Shown: positions 53,510-62,061, counted from the stretch's first letter. The stretch: 64,000 bases of DNA from JBOGUF01 sp050696075 (GCA_050696075.1 JBOGUF010000142.1:62001-126000), one strand, 5' to 3'. Program-made: numbers and translations. Notes: generated from the letters alone by a model not told the origin.

Positions 53510-54055
53510 ATGACCGCACCCATCGTTGTCTACACCACAAGCACCTGACCATGGTGCGATCGTGCTAAGGAGTTCCTTAGCAGCCGCAACGTGCCGTTCG
53601 TCGAGAAGGACGTCGGCAAGGACTACACCGCCGCGATGGAGATGATCCGTCGCTCCGGCCAACAAGGCGTGCCCGTGATCACGACCGATGAGGAAGTGAT
53701 CGTCGGGTTCGATCAGCTGCGCTTAGCCCGAATTGCCGACAAGCACGCTGGGCCGAAACGGCCTCCCCTTGGGCTATTAGCCGCCGACGCTGAACAGTAT
53801 CTTTCGCGCCACCCAGAGTCCGCGAAGAGTGTTCCGGCAGGCACGAAGGGTGTCTATGTGGGCGAGGTCCGGCCCGAATCCGTGGCGGAGCGCAGCGGAA
53901 TTCGGCGTGGAGACGTGATCACGACCGTCGCCGGTAAGCGCGTCCGCAATTTGTCGATTCTCGATCAGATGATTGGAACGTTGAAGGCGGGCGAACGGGT
54001 GACGGTACGCTTCCTGCGCGAAGGCGAAGATCAGTCAACGACGTTTCAGTTTTGA
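53510..54055 (+). CDS. Predicted selenoprotein: glutaredoxin (UxxC) fused to a PDZ domain
   Basis: Starting at ATG 53510 (SD GAGGCAGGA), the frame reads MTAPIVVYTTST, then TGA at 53546-53548, then PWCDRAKEFLSSRNVPF and on without another stop to 54055. The TGA is codon 13, exactly where glutaredoxins have the first cysteine of CPxC, so decoding as selenocysteine gives an UPWC redox site with the resolving Cys at 16. Residues 1-~80 are glutaredoxin-like (QQGVPVITTDEEVIVGFDQ holds the cis-proline TVP-type site). Residues ~105-181 are a PDZ domain (GVYVGEVRPESVAERSGIRR, GDVITTVAGKRV). Alternative: a one-base nonsense mutation (TGC to TGA). The SECIS-like hairpin and the intact downstream frame favour recoding. 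Protein length 181. Confidence 0.82.
53546..53582 (+). promoter_or_regulatory. UGA codon with bacterial SECIS-like hairpin
   Basis: After the in-frame TGA (53546-53548), TGCTAAGG (53563-53570) pairs perfectly with CCTTAGCA (53575-53582) around the loop AGTT. The loop begins 22 nt after the TGA, has a G at its second position and a stem of 8 bp, all within the published limits for bacterial SECIS elements as I know them. The stem uses the codons GCT, AAG, CTT and AGC, AT-richer than usual for this genome, which fits a structural constraint on the RNA. Confidence 0.75.
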
Positions 54056-54127
54056 CCCGCGTCCCGATGGTTCGCTCACTTCGATCGTCGAGCGTCCGGC
54101 AGATGCAGGGCGAATGGTAGAAGTACG

Positions 54128-54610
54128 GTGGATCCGTTGTCCGAGATCGAAGCACTCGAACGGATCGCTTTGGCCCTCTTTTTGGGCGCGGTCCTCGGGT
54201 TCGAGCGCGAACGAAAAGACAAGCCGGCCGGTTTGCGTACCTACGCCCTTGTCTGTGAGGGCGCCGCGCTTTTCATGATCGGATCGGTCTTGCTCGGCGA
54301 GCAAGTCGCGGCTGCCGGCGGCGTCCACTACGATCCCTCTCGCATCGGTTCGACCATTGTCCAGGGCATCGGGTTTCTTGCCGGCGGGGTCATTCTCGCG
54401 AGCGGTCGCCAGATCAAGAACTTGACCACCGCGGCCGGGATCTGGGTAACAGCTTCCGTCGGACTACTCGTTGGCGCGGGGTTCTATTTTGTGGCGATCA
54501 CGGGGACGATCGGAACGCTACTTGTCCTCGCGGGCCTCAAGTGGTCTGAACAGCGATTCCAGATTGCCGATTCCAGCGACTCGGAGCAGGATGGGGATCA
54601 CAACTCGTAA
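54128..54610 (+). CDS. MgtC/SapB-family membrane protein
   Basis: 160 residues with four or five membrane helices. It has the family core: LFLGAVLGFERERKDKPAGL, RTYALVCEGAALFMIGSVLL, IVQGIGFLAGGVIL and NLTTAAGIWVTASVGLLVG. MgtC proteins help growth under low magnesium or acid stress in pathogens; the role in free-living bacteria is unclear. Start GTG 54128. It follows the selenoprotein-like gene by 72 bp. Confidence 0.9.
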   Translation: MDPLSEIEALERIALALFLGAVLGFERERKDKPAGLRTYALVCEGAALFMIGSVLLGEQVAAAGGVHYDPSRIGSTIVQGIGFLAGGVILASGRQIKNLTTAAGIWVTASVGLLVGAGFYFVAITGTIGTLLVLAGLKWSEQRFQIADSSDSEQDGDHNS

Positions 54611-54619
54611 TCCACGCTG

Positions 54620-55279
54620 CTATCGTTTCAGCCATTCTTCAACGAGCCCTGATGACTCCGATTGTGCCAGCTTGGATGATCCATAGTCGCCGTTCTTGAA
54701 TCGCTGGCGAAGCGCCTCATAGAGCGTCACGGCGCACGCGACAGAGATATTGAGACTCTGGACCATCCCCATCATGGGGATCACCACCGACGAGTCGGCG
54801 AGTGCTATCGCGTGCTCGGAAAGCCCGCGCATTTCATTGCCGAATACGATTGCAGTCGGTTGGGTCAGATCGAGGGCAAAGAGATCCCTGCCGCGATCGC
54901 CGAGCGACGCGGCAATGACGGCAAACCTTTCCTCATGTAGCGCGGCATAGCACGCCTCAATCGTGTCATGTCTCACCACGTCGATCCATTTCGCGGCGCT
55001 GGCCGACGTGGTCCGCGCATACGCCCGTTCCGGCGGCGCTTCCACCGAATAGACGACATGGATGCGTAGAATCCCGACGGCATCGCATGACCTCAATACG
55101 GCGCTGACGTTGTGCGGATCATGCACGTTCTCGAGGACGACGGTGAGGTCAGGTTGTCGTCGGCTGAGTACCGATTCAATGCGCCGCCGGCGCCGATCAG
55201 TCCTCGGCCAGCGAGAAGGCTTCGGTGCACTCGTCCGTGCCAACACTCCGCGGTCTTGGAGATCCTGTTCAATCCCCAT
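54620..55279 (-). CDS. TrmH/SpoU-family RNA 2'-O-methyltransferase
   Basis: 219-residue SPOUT (knotted) methyltransferase: VVLENVHDPHNVSAVLRSCD, AIVFGNEMRGLSEHAIALAD and VVIPMMGMVQSLNISVACAV are the three SAM-binding knot motifs. The order and the C-terminal extension (ALRQRFKNGDYGSS) resemble TrmH, which methylates G18 of tRNA, but target choice is not certain. Immediately downstream (3 bp) of the SprT-like gene. Confidence 0.88.
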   Translation of the reverse strand: MGIEQDLQDRGVLARTSAPKPSRWPRTDRRRRRIESVLSRRQPDLTVVLENVHDPHNVSAVLRSCDAVGILRIHVVYSVEAPPERAYARTTSASAAKWIDVVRHDTIEACYAALHEERFAVIAASLGDRGRDLFALDLTQPTAIVFGNEMRGLSEHAIALADSSVVIPMMGMVQSLNISVACAVTLYEALRQRFKNGDYGSSKLAQSESSGLVEEWLKR

Positions 55280-55282
55280 CGA

Positions 55283-55840
55283 CTAATCACCTCCAAGCTC
55301 TTGGGCCAGATAGAGCTGATGTCGACGTTCAAACCGCGGCGCACAGCGACCACACGACCAGAGACCAGTCCTGCGCCGTCGCACCGTCATGTCACAGGTC
55401 GGACAGGCATAGATATAGCGAAAGGGACGACGCTTGGGCGGCAGCAAGCAGCTTCTCACCTCTTTAAGACTGGCCCCGGTCATCTCGGCAACTCGCACCG
55501 CGATCCGGTCGTAGCCATGCTTGGCATGCCGCCTGTAGTCGCCGTTCAAGCGATCCCGCATGTGGATGAATTCTTCGGCGACGACGATCTCCAGCGCGTG
55601 AGCCTGGCTCAGATCGATTCGCTTCAGATTGATCAGGACCGCGTGGTCGCCTTCGTTGCTCAAAAAGGCGTAAGCACCGCCGACCGACGAACCAAGCCGC
55701 CGCCCAAGCCACCGCTCGAAGGTCGGCTGGCGCGTCGTGACGCGCAATTGCTCGGACGTCAGCCCCAGCGTACAAAGAGCCCGGTCGATCAACTCACGCA
55801 GATTCGCATCGACCGCGTCAATGATCACTCGTTCCACCAC
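55283..55840 (-). CDS. SprT-like protein with altered metallopeptidase motif
   Basis: About 185 residues. It has the layout of SprT-like proteins: a helical core, a putative active-site helix EIVVAEEFIHMRDRLN, a following HAKHGYDRIAVRVAEMTG, and a C-terminal zinc ribbon YACPTCDM...SCGRC. The active-site helix has EEFIH where metallopeptidases have HExxH, so the first zinc ligand is a glutamate and classic protease activity is doubtful. The start is uncertain: GTG 55840 is proposed, the frame stays open to 55975, and the divergent receiver gene begins near 55935. Confidence 0.6.
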   Translation of the reverse strand: MVERVIIDAVDANLRELIDRALCTLGLTSEQLRVTTRQPTFERWLGRRLGSSVGGAYAFLSNEGDHAVLINLKRIDLSQAHALEIVVAEEFIHMRDRLNGDYRRHAKHGYDRIAVRVAEMTGASLKEVRSCLLPPKRRPFRYIYACPTCDMTVRRRRTGLWSCGRCAPRFERRHQLYLAQELGGD

Positions 55841-55934
55841 CGCGTTGATGAAGCCAATCGGAAACGACTGTCGAAAGCGTACCGTAGAATGGCAGAATGA
55901 ACTGAATTGCCGTCTCGCACGATCGAGGTCCCGT

Positions 55935-56414
55935 GTGTCGCACACATCCGCTCTTGAGCGTCCGCATGTGCTCATCGTGTCGGACGATCACGGCTTGGTT
56001 GAATTTTTGGCAGAGGGTCTCGTGTATGGGGGATTCTGGTCGAGCGTGGTGGCCAGCGGGATTCAGACGTTGGAGGTCTTTCGCCTCCGCACGTTTGACC
56101 TTGTTCTGATCGACGCCGCGCTGCCCGGCCTTTCCGCCACCGACGTCATACGCCGGCTGCGGTCGCCAGCAGACGCCAGCAATGAGAGTCCGCGCACCGA
56201 CGTTCCGATCCTCGTCGTCTCCGCGACCGAAGACGAGGCGCCCTCGGAGGCAATGGTCGTCGCTGGTGCCGACGGAACTCTGATCGCTCCCCTGGATCTC
56301 GAACAATTAGTGCCACAGCTTCATGGAATCGTGGTGGAATGGCGGCGCCGGCACCCCGGTCGGCCATTTGCCGATGAAACGGCACAGCGGTTGACAAATG
56401 ACGAACGTCAATAG
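55935..56414 (+). CDS. Stand-alone receiver-domain protein, degenerate
   Basis: 159 residues with a CheY-like fold: HVLIVSDDHGLVEFLAEGLV (acidic pocket), FDLVLIDAALPGLSATDVIR (phospho-acceptor Asp), PILVVSATEDE (Ser/Thr switch) and VVAGADGTLIAPLDLEQL. At the last motif response regulators have a conserved lysine (usually LTKPF); here it is IAPLD, so phosphorylation signalling may be altered. No DNA-binding or output domain follows. GTG 55935 has GAGG 6 nt upstream; a longer in-frame start (ATG 55848) exists. It converges on phoU, overlapping by 7 bp. Confidence 0.65.
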   Translation: MSHTSALERPHVLIVSDDHGLVEFLAEGLVYGGFWSSVVASGIQTLEVFRLRTFDLVLIDAALPGLSATDVIRRLRSPADASNESPRTDVPILVVSATEDEAPSEAMVVAGADGTLIAPLDLEQLVPQLHGIVVEWRRRHPGRPFADETAQRLTNDERQ

Positions 56415-57073
56415 GTGGAAACCGCTATTTCTTCCATGCGACCGGTCAGCGCGAAGATGACGCGTTCGCAGATGTTGGTCACGCGATCGGCAATTCGTTC
56501 GACGTTGTGCGCGGCCCACAGCAGATGTGTCGCACGGTTGATGGTCGACGGGTCGGCCATCATGTACGTCAGTAGCTCCCGATAGACCTGGTCGTAGAGG
56601 ACGTCGACCTCGTCGTCGCGGCTGATGATCGCAAGCGCGTCGTCCGGCTTCTCCTCGATGAGCGACGTGATGCTGTCATTGAGCATCGCCCTCGCGAGCT
56701 CGCTCATCCGAGGAATGTCAACTAGCGGTTTCAAGAGCGGTTCATTGGCTGTTTCGACGACGATCTTGGCGATACCGGCCGCGTGGTCAGCCATCCGTTC
56801 TAGATCAGTCGTAATATGAATGACGGCAGACACCATCCGCAGATCGCCTGCCATCGGCGCCTGCATGGCGATCACTTGGAACGCCTGCTCCTCGATCTGC
56901 CACCGATGCCGGTTGATGCCGGCATCCGCCTGACGGACTTCTTGTGCCAATTGCACGTCTTGTCGCTTAAGCGCGTCTACGGATCGCAGTATGGCCTTGT
57001 CAACCATACTTGCCATCGCCACCACGCCGCCGCGTAACTCTTGCAGTTGATGATCAAACTCGACGCGGGTCAT
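56408..57073 (-). CDS. phoU: Phosphate-signalling protein PhoU
   Basis: 221 residues, two PhoU three-helix repeats: RVEFDHQLQELRGGVVAMAS, ELARAMLNDSITSLIEEKPD, and repeated blocks with ITTDLERMADHAAGIAKI and HNVERIADRVTNICER. The E/DxxRxxDH-type metal-binding motifs of both repeats are intact. It restrains the Pst transporter and Pho signalling when phosphate is plentiful. Last gene of the pst run, 39 bp after pstB. Confidence 0.95.
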   Translation of the reverse strand: MTRVEFDHQLQELRGGVVAMASMVDKAILRSVDALKRQDVQLAQEVRQADAGINRHRWQIEEQAFQVIAMQAPMAGDLRMVSAVIHITTDLERMADHAAGIAKIVVETANEPLLKPLVDIPRMSELARAMLNDSITSLIEEKPDDALAIISRDDEVDVLYDQVYRELLTYMMADPSTINRATHLLWAAHNVERIADRVTNICERVIFALTGRMEEIAVSTY

Positions 57074-57112
57074 CTGAGTGTCCTTTCGCGGCCGCGGCTA
57101 CGTTGCATCCAC

Positions 57113-57994
57113 CTAACCAAACCGTCCGGTAATGTAGTCCTCAGTTCGCTGATCGCGCGGATTCGTGAAGATACCTCGCGTTGGTCCCGCCTCGACGAGC
57201 ATCCCCTGGCGGCGTTCGTTGAGTGAAAAGAAGACCGTCTGATCAGATACCCGGGCGGCCTGTTGCATGTTGTGGGTGACGACGACGATCGTGTAGGTCC
57301 GCACCAGATCGCGCATCAGGTCCTCGATCTTGAGCGTCGAGATGGGATCAAGCGCACTACATGGCTCGTCCATGAGGATGACATCTGGATTGATAGCTAA
57401 CGTGCGCGCGATGCAAAGCCGTTGCTGCTGACCACCGGAGAGCGCAAGGCCACTCTCATTCAACTTGTCTTTGACCTCGTCCCAAAGTGCGGCCTGGCGC
57501 AAGCAGTGTTCCACGATCTCGTCGATATTGCCCTCGATGCCGTTGATTCTCGCACCCCAGGCTACGTTTTCATGGATAGATTTCGGGAACGGGTTAGGTT
57601 TTTGGAACACCATTCCGATATGACGACGAACCTCGACAGGATCGACCCGGGCGCCGCAGATGTCCACGCCATGGTACAAAATGCTGCCTTCAACTCGGGC
57701 AATTGGAATGAGGTCGTTCATCCGGTTGAAACAACGCAACACAGTGCTCTTGCCGCATCCAGAAGGACCGATGAGTGCGGTGATTTGATTCCTGGGCACA
57801 TCGAACGAGACACCGCCGACGGCTTGAAAGGCACCGTAATGAACATCGAGATCACGAACCAAGAGAACCACATCGGTTGTCAATTCGGAGGCCGTCTCAT
57901 GAGCGCGGACAGCACGCTGTTCAACTGGTGACGAACCAGAGACAGAAGCGTCGATGTGCGCCGCGGTGCGCGGCGGCCGCATTTCTGTTGCCAT
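57113..57994 (-). CDS. pstB: Phosphate ABC transporter ATP-binding protein
   Basis: 293 residues: Walker A GPSGCGKST at 76-84, FQKPNPFPKSIHENVAWG typical of PstB, ABC signature ALSGGQQQRLCIARTL, Walker B VILMDEPCSALDP and THNMQQAARVSD. It has a hydrophilic N-terminal extension of about 40 residues. Powers phosphate import with PstC and PstA, whose gene ends 6 bp upstream. Confidence 0.97.
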   Translation of the reverse strand: MATEMRPPRTAAHIDASVSGSSPVEQRAVRAHETASELTTDVVLLVRDLDVHYGAFQAVGGVSFDVPRNQITALIGPSGCGKSTVLRCFNRMNDLIPIARVEGSILYHGVDICGARVDPVEVRRHIGMVFQKPNPFPKSIHENVAWGARINGIEGNIDEIVEHCLRQAALWDEVKDKLNESGLALSGGQQQRLCIARTLAINPDVILMDEPCSALDPISTLKIEDLMRDLVRTYTIVVVTHNMQQAARVSDQTVFFSLNERRQGMLVEAGPTRGIFTNPRDQRTEDYITGRFG

Positions 57995-58000
57995 GTGTGC

Positions 58001-58909
58001 TTACCACCTTGTCTTGCTTAAGCGCTGCCGGAGATAGATCGCCGTCGCGTTGAGCGAGAGCAGTACTAACAAGAGAACGATGATGCCAGCCGCTGCCAGG
58101 TCATGAAATTCCTTCTGCGGCCGAGTCGTCCATGTATAGATCTGGATTGGGAGTGCTGTGTATTGAGACAGTGGGCTATCAGGTCGAAAGAGAACGAAGC
58201 CAGTCGCGCCTGCAACGAGGATCGGCGCTGTCTCACCGATGGCCCGTGATATCGCCAGTATCGTCCCAGTCAGGATCCCGGGCATCGCTGATGGAAGGAC
58301 ATGGTGCCGCGTCACTTGCCATTGCGTTGCACCCAGCGCAAATGCGGCTTCTCGAAGCGAGCTGGGCACCGCCCGCATGGCCTCGCGGCTGGCGATGATG
58401 ATGATCGGCAAGATGAGCAGGCCGAGCGTTAAGGCGCCCGCGACTATGGTCCGGCCGAGATTGGCAAGTTCGACGAAAAGTGCCAAGCCAAGTAGTCCGT
58501 AAACGACCGAGGGCACCCCGGCCAGGTTGGAGATGTTCGTATCGAGAATTCGGGTCCAGCGCGTCCGGGGCGCGTACTCCTCGAGATAGATGGCCGCGCT
58601 GATGCCGACGGTGAATGCAAAGAGTCCCGTGATCGATATCAGCCACAGCGTGCCAAGAAGGGCAGCATGTAGGCCTGCCTGCTCCACAAATCGCGAGTGG
58701 TAGTTGGTCAACAGGTGCCAAGACAACCTGTCCCAACCTCGCACGACCAATGTCAAGAGGAGAATGGCAAGGAAGACGACCGCAAGCGAGGTAGCGAGCA
58801 TAAAGAGGGTGGCCGCGATCCGCCCGTGCAGGTGCCGACGCGACAGGTTCATCGTGGTAGCCTGCCTCATCTGTGCCGCAATGGCTCGTTCTCCTCCGAA
58901 CAAGCTCAT
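58001..58909 (-). CDS. pstA: Phosphate ABC transporter permease PstA
   Basis: 302 residues with about six membrane helices. ABC-permease core: VGISAAIYLEEYAPRTRWTR, LAGVPSVVYGLLGLALFVEL, SREAMRAVPSSLREAAFALG and ATQWQVTRHHVLPSAMPGIL (EAA loop contacting PstB). Overlaps pstC by 4 bp (the start reads ATGA). Forms the channel together with PstC. Confidence 0.96.
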   Translation of the reverse strand: MSLFGGERAIAAQMRQATTMNLSRRHLHGRIAATLFMLATSLAVVFLAILLLTLVVRGWDRLSWHLLTNYHSRFVEQAGLHAALLGTLWLISITGLFAFTVGISAAIYLEEYAPRTRWTRILDTNISNLAGVPSVVYGLLGLALFVELANLGRTIVAGALTLGLLILPIIIIASREAMRAVPSSLREAAFALGATQWQVTRHHVLPSAMPGILTGTILAISRAIGETAPILVAGATGFVLFRPDSPLSQYTALPIQIYTWTTRPQKEFHDLAAAGIIVLLLVLLSLNATAIYLRQRLSKTRW

Positions 58910-59889
58910 TGGTACACCTCTCGAAAACGTGTAACGAAGGATCGACTAATGATGTTCATTGCCAGCGTCATCAGGAAGAGGAGCGCACCGACCGCATAGA
59001 GTGAGTTGTAGCGGACGGTACCTTCAACGACGTCTCCCGAAACTACCTGAACCACATAACCGGTCATCGCTTGCATTTCTTCCCGCGCGTTGGCAGTCCA
59101 TTGCGGGCGCGATCCCGAGGCAATGGAGACGATCATCGTCTCGCCAATGGCACGGGAAGTCGCCAAAATGAACGAGGCGACGATCCCAGAAAGTGCGGCG
59201 GGTACAATCACCCGAGTTGAAACTTCCAGCTTGGTCCCTCCTAGGGCATAGGCGGCCTCGCGGATTGTGCCAGGCACGGCACGCATTGCGTCCTCTGAGA
59301 GTGAGGCGACCATCGGCAAGATCATGATGCCGACCGCGACTCCAGCGGAAAGTGCGTTGTAGGGACCGACGTCGAAGATGGGCTTTAATAGATTCGGTGT
59401 GATAAACGTGAGCGCAAAGTATCCATAAACGATGGTCGGAATGCCCGCCAGAATTTCCAGGATCGGCTTGAGCACCGACCGCACGGATTCATGAGCGTAC
59501 TCGCTCAGGTAGATTGCGCTCATCAGTCCCAGCGGAACAGCGACGACCATTGCGATGGCCGAAATAACGAGCGTACCCGCCGCCAGCGGGAGAACGCCAA
59601 AGCTTGGTTCGGCAAACAGTGCGGTCCATTCCGTTCCCGTGGCGAATTCGAACAGTGAAACGTTCAGGAAGAACTGCACCGCTTCAATGAACAGCACGAG
59701 CACGATTCCCACGGTCGTCACGATCGAAAGGGTGCCGCATGCGAAGAGAAACCAGCGAACCAATCTCTCAGACGTCCTTCGGTTGCGCTTTCCTGTCAGA
59801 TCGATCTGAAAAACGGCGTCCGCGGAGATCGGCGGCGACGTTTGCGCTCCTGATGGTTGATGCCCGAGACCCTTGTTCACATTCGGCAC
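58906..59889 (-). CDS. pstC: Phosphate ABC transporter permease PstC
   Basis: 327 residues with about six membrane helices: LMSAIYLSEYAHESVRSVLK, LEILAGIPTIVYGYFALTFI, LSEDAMRAVPGTIREAAYAL and GGTKLEVSTRVIVPAALSGI. The first ~35 residues are a polar cytoplasmic extension. Separated from pstS by about 186 bp that contain a strong hairpin. Acts with PstA. Confidence 0.96.
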   Translation of the reverse strand: MPNVNKGLGHQPSGAQTSPPISADAVFQIDLTGKRNRRTSERLVRWFLFACGTLSIVTTVGIVLVLFIEAVQFFLNVSLFEFATGTEWTALFAEPSFGVLPLAAGTLVISAIAMVVAVPLGLMSAIYLSEYAHESVRSVLKPILEILAGIPTIVYGYFALTFITPNLLKPIFDVGPYNALSAGVAVGIMILPMVASLSEDAMRAVPGTIREAAYALGGTKLEVSTRVIVPAALSGIVASFILATSRAIGETMIVSIASGSRPQWTANAREEMQAMTGYVVQVVSGDVVEGTVRYNSLYAVGALLFLMTLAMNIISRSFVTRFREVYQ

Positions 59890-59932
59890 TCCTCGCCACT
59901 TGGCACAAGTCGTTGATCTGACTGAATGGACG

Positions 59933-59968
59933 GGCTCCCTGACGCCCTCAGATGAACGTCAGGGAGCC
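59933..59968. repeat. 12-bp perfect inverted repeat between pstS and pstC
   Basis: GGCTCCCTGACG (59933-59944) and CGTCAGGGAGCC (59957-59968) form a perfect 12-bp stem with a 12-nt loop. No T run follows on the minus strand (direction of transcription), so rather than a full terminator it may be a partial attenuator or a 3' stability hairpin that keeps pstS mRNA more abundant than the permease mRNA. Confidence 0.7.
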
Positions 59969-60075
59969 TGATTGTCGTTGAGGTCGGTTCGACCACTCTC
60001 CTCTAACCGGGTCCACGAGGAATCACGTCGACCAGATGAAGAGCATACCGTACCGTCTCCTGCTTGCGATCGTCA

Positions 60076-61134
60076 CTATGCCTCTGGCGTGCTGCTCGCT
60101 GGAGCGTCCGGAGGAGTCGTGCCGGCAATGGCTCCCTCTACCTTCTCTTGCTGCGCCACATAGATGGAGGGCGATGCCGCTACGTACCCGACGTCGCTGA
60201 TGAGGCTGCCGACCGTGGCCAGGTAAAAGCGCACGAACTCTTGGACTTCCGGCCGCTGAAGGCTTTCCGCCTTGACGTAGATGAAGATAGGTCGGGAGAG
60301 TGGGGCGTACTCACCGCTGGAGACGGTTTCCGCGGTCGGTTCAATGCAGCCTGCCCCACTATCGACTGCAATCGTCTTGACCGCGTCAGGGTTCTGTTCG
60401 ACGTAGGCCAAGCCGAAGTAGCCGAGCGAAAACTCGTCACCCGCAATGCCCTGGACAAGGACGTTATCGTCCTCGCTGGGCGTGTAATCCGTGCGGGTTG
60501 CGCCCTCCTCGCCGACGATCGCTTCCGTGAAATAGTCGAAAGTTCCCGAGTCCGGTCCCGGACCGTAGAGCGCCATCTCCTCTTCCGGAAACTCGTCACG
60601 GATCTGGTTCCACGTTGTGATCTCGGACTCTGGCTCCCAGACCATGCGAAGCTCGTCAACGGTCAGGCAGCCGACGAAGTCGTTCCCGGTGTTGACGACT
60701 ACGGCAAGTCCGTCAATCGCAACTTGGAGCTCGTAATACTCTACGCCATTCTCGGCGCACGTCGCGGACTCGTTGTCCTCGCCCTCACCTTCGGTCGTGA
60801 TCGGGCGCGAAGCGTCCTGGATGTCGGTTTCGCCTTGACAGAAACGAGCGAAACCGCCGCCAGTTCCAGATATACTGATTGGCACGTTGACGTTCGGCGC
60901 GACTTCTCGGAACTCCTCGGCAATCGCTTCAGTGATTGGGCCGACCGTTGAAGAGCCATCAACCTCAATCGACCCACTCAAGTCCGCCACGTTCTCCGGC
61001 GCTACGTACGGCGCGACTTCGTTCTCGGCGGCCGGAGACGCGTCTTGGGCAGATAGCGAACTGACCGACATCAAGAACGATAGTGCCAACGCCAACATTA
61101 CGGCGGCACCTCGGCGCGTGCGCTTCACTGTCAT
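60076..61134 (-). CDS. pstS: Phosphate-binding protein PstS
   Basis: 352 residues. Signal peptide: basic KRTRRG, hydrophobic MLALALSFLM, probable cleavage near residue 29 (SLSA/QD). The binding domain starts GSIEVDGSSTVGPITEAIAE, then SISGTGGGFARFCQGETDI, GLAVVVNTGNDFVGCLTVDE and GPGPDSGTFDYFTEAI, all typical of phosphate-binding proteins. A Pro/Ala tail ends the protein. ATG 61134 has GAGGAGAG upstream. It captures phosphate for PstCAB. Confidence 0.96.
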   Translation of the reverse strand: MTVKRTRRGAAVMLALALSFLMSVSSLSAQDASPAAENEVAPYVAPENVADLSGSIEVDGSSTVGPITEAIAEEFREVAPNVNVPISISGTGGGFARFCQGETDIQDASRPITTEGEGEDNESATCAENGVEYYELQVAIDGLAVVVNTGNDFVGCLTVDELRMVWEPESEITTWNQIRDEFPEEEMALYGPGPDSGTFDYFTEAIVGEEGATRTDYTPSEDDNVLVQGIAGDEFSLGYFGLAYVEQNPDAVKTIAVDSGAGCIEPTAETVSSGEYAPLSRPIFIYVKAESLQRPEVQEFVRFYLATVGSLISDVGYVAASPSIYVAQQEKVEGAIAGTTPPDAPASSTPEA

Positions 61135-61245
61135 GTGCTCTCTCCTCTTGATGTGATCCGAGACGCAATGCCGGATGGCCTTCACCCGGAATACTCTTGC
61201 GTTGCCACGACGTTAGTGGCCGCTTGAGCCTGAGAAGTGAATCTC

Positions 61246-62061
61246 CTACCCTTCCTCGGGCGCCCCTTCCGGCGCCTCGTCAGTTGCCGTAGACGGCATG
61301 ACAAAGCGGTAACCCGCGCCGTACACTGTGCGGATAACTTCGTCCGTCAAGCCGGCATCAGCTAGCTTGCCGCGCAACCACGAGATGTGAACGTCGACGG
61401 TGCGCTCGTCGACGATGATTTCTTCTCCCCAGACGGCGTCGAGCAGATCTTGGCGCCCAAACACCCGGCCCGGTTCCAAGGCGAGCGTGACAAGTAGGCC
61501 GAATTCCTTCGGACGCAATTGCAACTCGCGATCCCCCACCTGGGCACGCCGCCGCTCCGGTTCAATCCGTAGGGGACCGCGGAAGAGGATCGACGGTGGT
61601 CGCGCGGCCGGCACGGCGCGGCGCCGGACGGCCGCCCGTACGCGAGCAAGCAGTTCACGCAGGGCAAAGGGTTTGACGACGTAATCGTCCGCGCCAAGTT
61701 CAAGCCCGTCGATCTTGTCCTGCTCTTCGCCCCGCGCCGACAAGAGCAGAACGGGTACGTTCGAGTACTTCCGGACCTGTCGCAACACTTGGAAGCCGTT
61801 GATCCCCGGCAACATGATGTCGAGGAGTATCAGGTCAACGGCGTTCTCTTCGTGCTTGGCAATCTGCAATGCTGATTCGCCGTCGGCGGCGGTAATGACG
61901 CGATAGCCCTCGCGGTTGAGGTTATAGGCAAGCGTGCTGAGAAGCGTGGGGTCATCTTCGACGATGAGAACTGTCGCGTCCTCCCGACGAAGGTCGGGCA
62001 GACTCGTGGGAGCGACCCAATTCGCCGGCGGATTCGTTGGCACAGTCACCATCCTGTTCAC
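61246..62061 (-). CDS. OmpR/PhoP-family response regulator of the phosphate cluster
   Basis: 271 residues. Receiver domain (~29-145): VLIVEDDPTLLSTLAYNLNR, phospho-acceptor Asp 81 in LILLDIMLPG, and DDYVVKPFALRELLARV with the conserved Lys. Winged-helix output domain (~165-258): LQLRPKEFGLLVTLALEPGR, DERTVDVHISWLRGKL and IRTVYGAGYRFV. Its position directly upstream of pstSCAB-phoU makes it the likely PhoP/PhoB/RegX3 counterpart. No kinase gene is adjacent. GTG 62061 or ATG 62052 is the start. Acidic Pro/Glu tail. Confidence 0.9.
   Translation of the reverse strand: MNRMVTVPTNPPANWVAPTSLPDLRREDATVLIVEDDPTLLSTLAYNLNREGYRVITAADGESALQIAKHEENAVDLILLDIMLPGINGFQVLRQVRKYSNVPVLLLSARGEEQDKIDGLELGADDYVVKPFALRELLARVRAAVRRRAVPAARPPSILFRGPLRIEPERRRAQVGDRELQLRPKEFGLLVTLALEPGRVFGRQDLLDAVWGEEIIVDERTVDVHISWLRGKLADAGLTDEVIRTVYGAGYRFVMPSTATDEAPEGAPEEG

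Noticed and set aside
53591..54055. Short PDZ protein starting at GTG 53591
   Set aside because: The frame and glutaredoxin similarity continue upstream through the TGA to ATG 53510, so this is probably only part of the selenoprotein-like gene.
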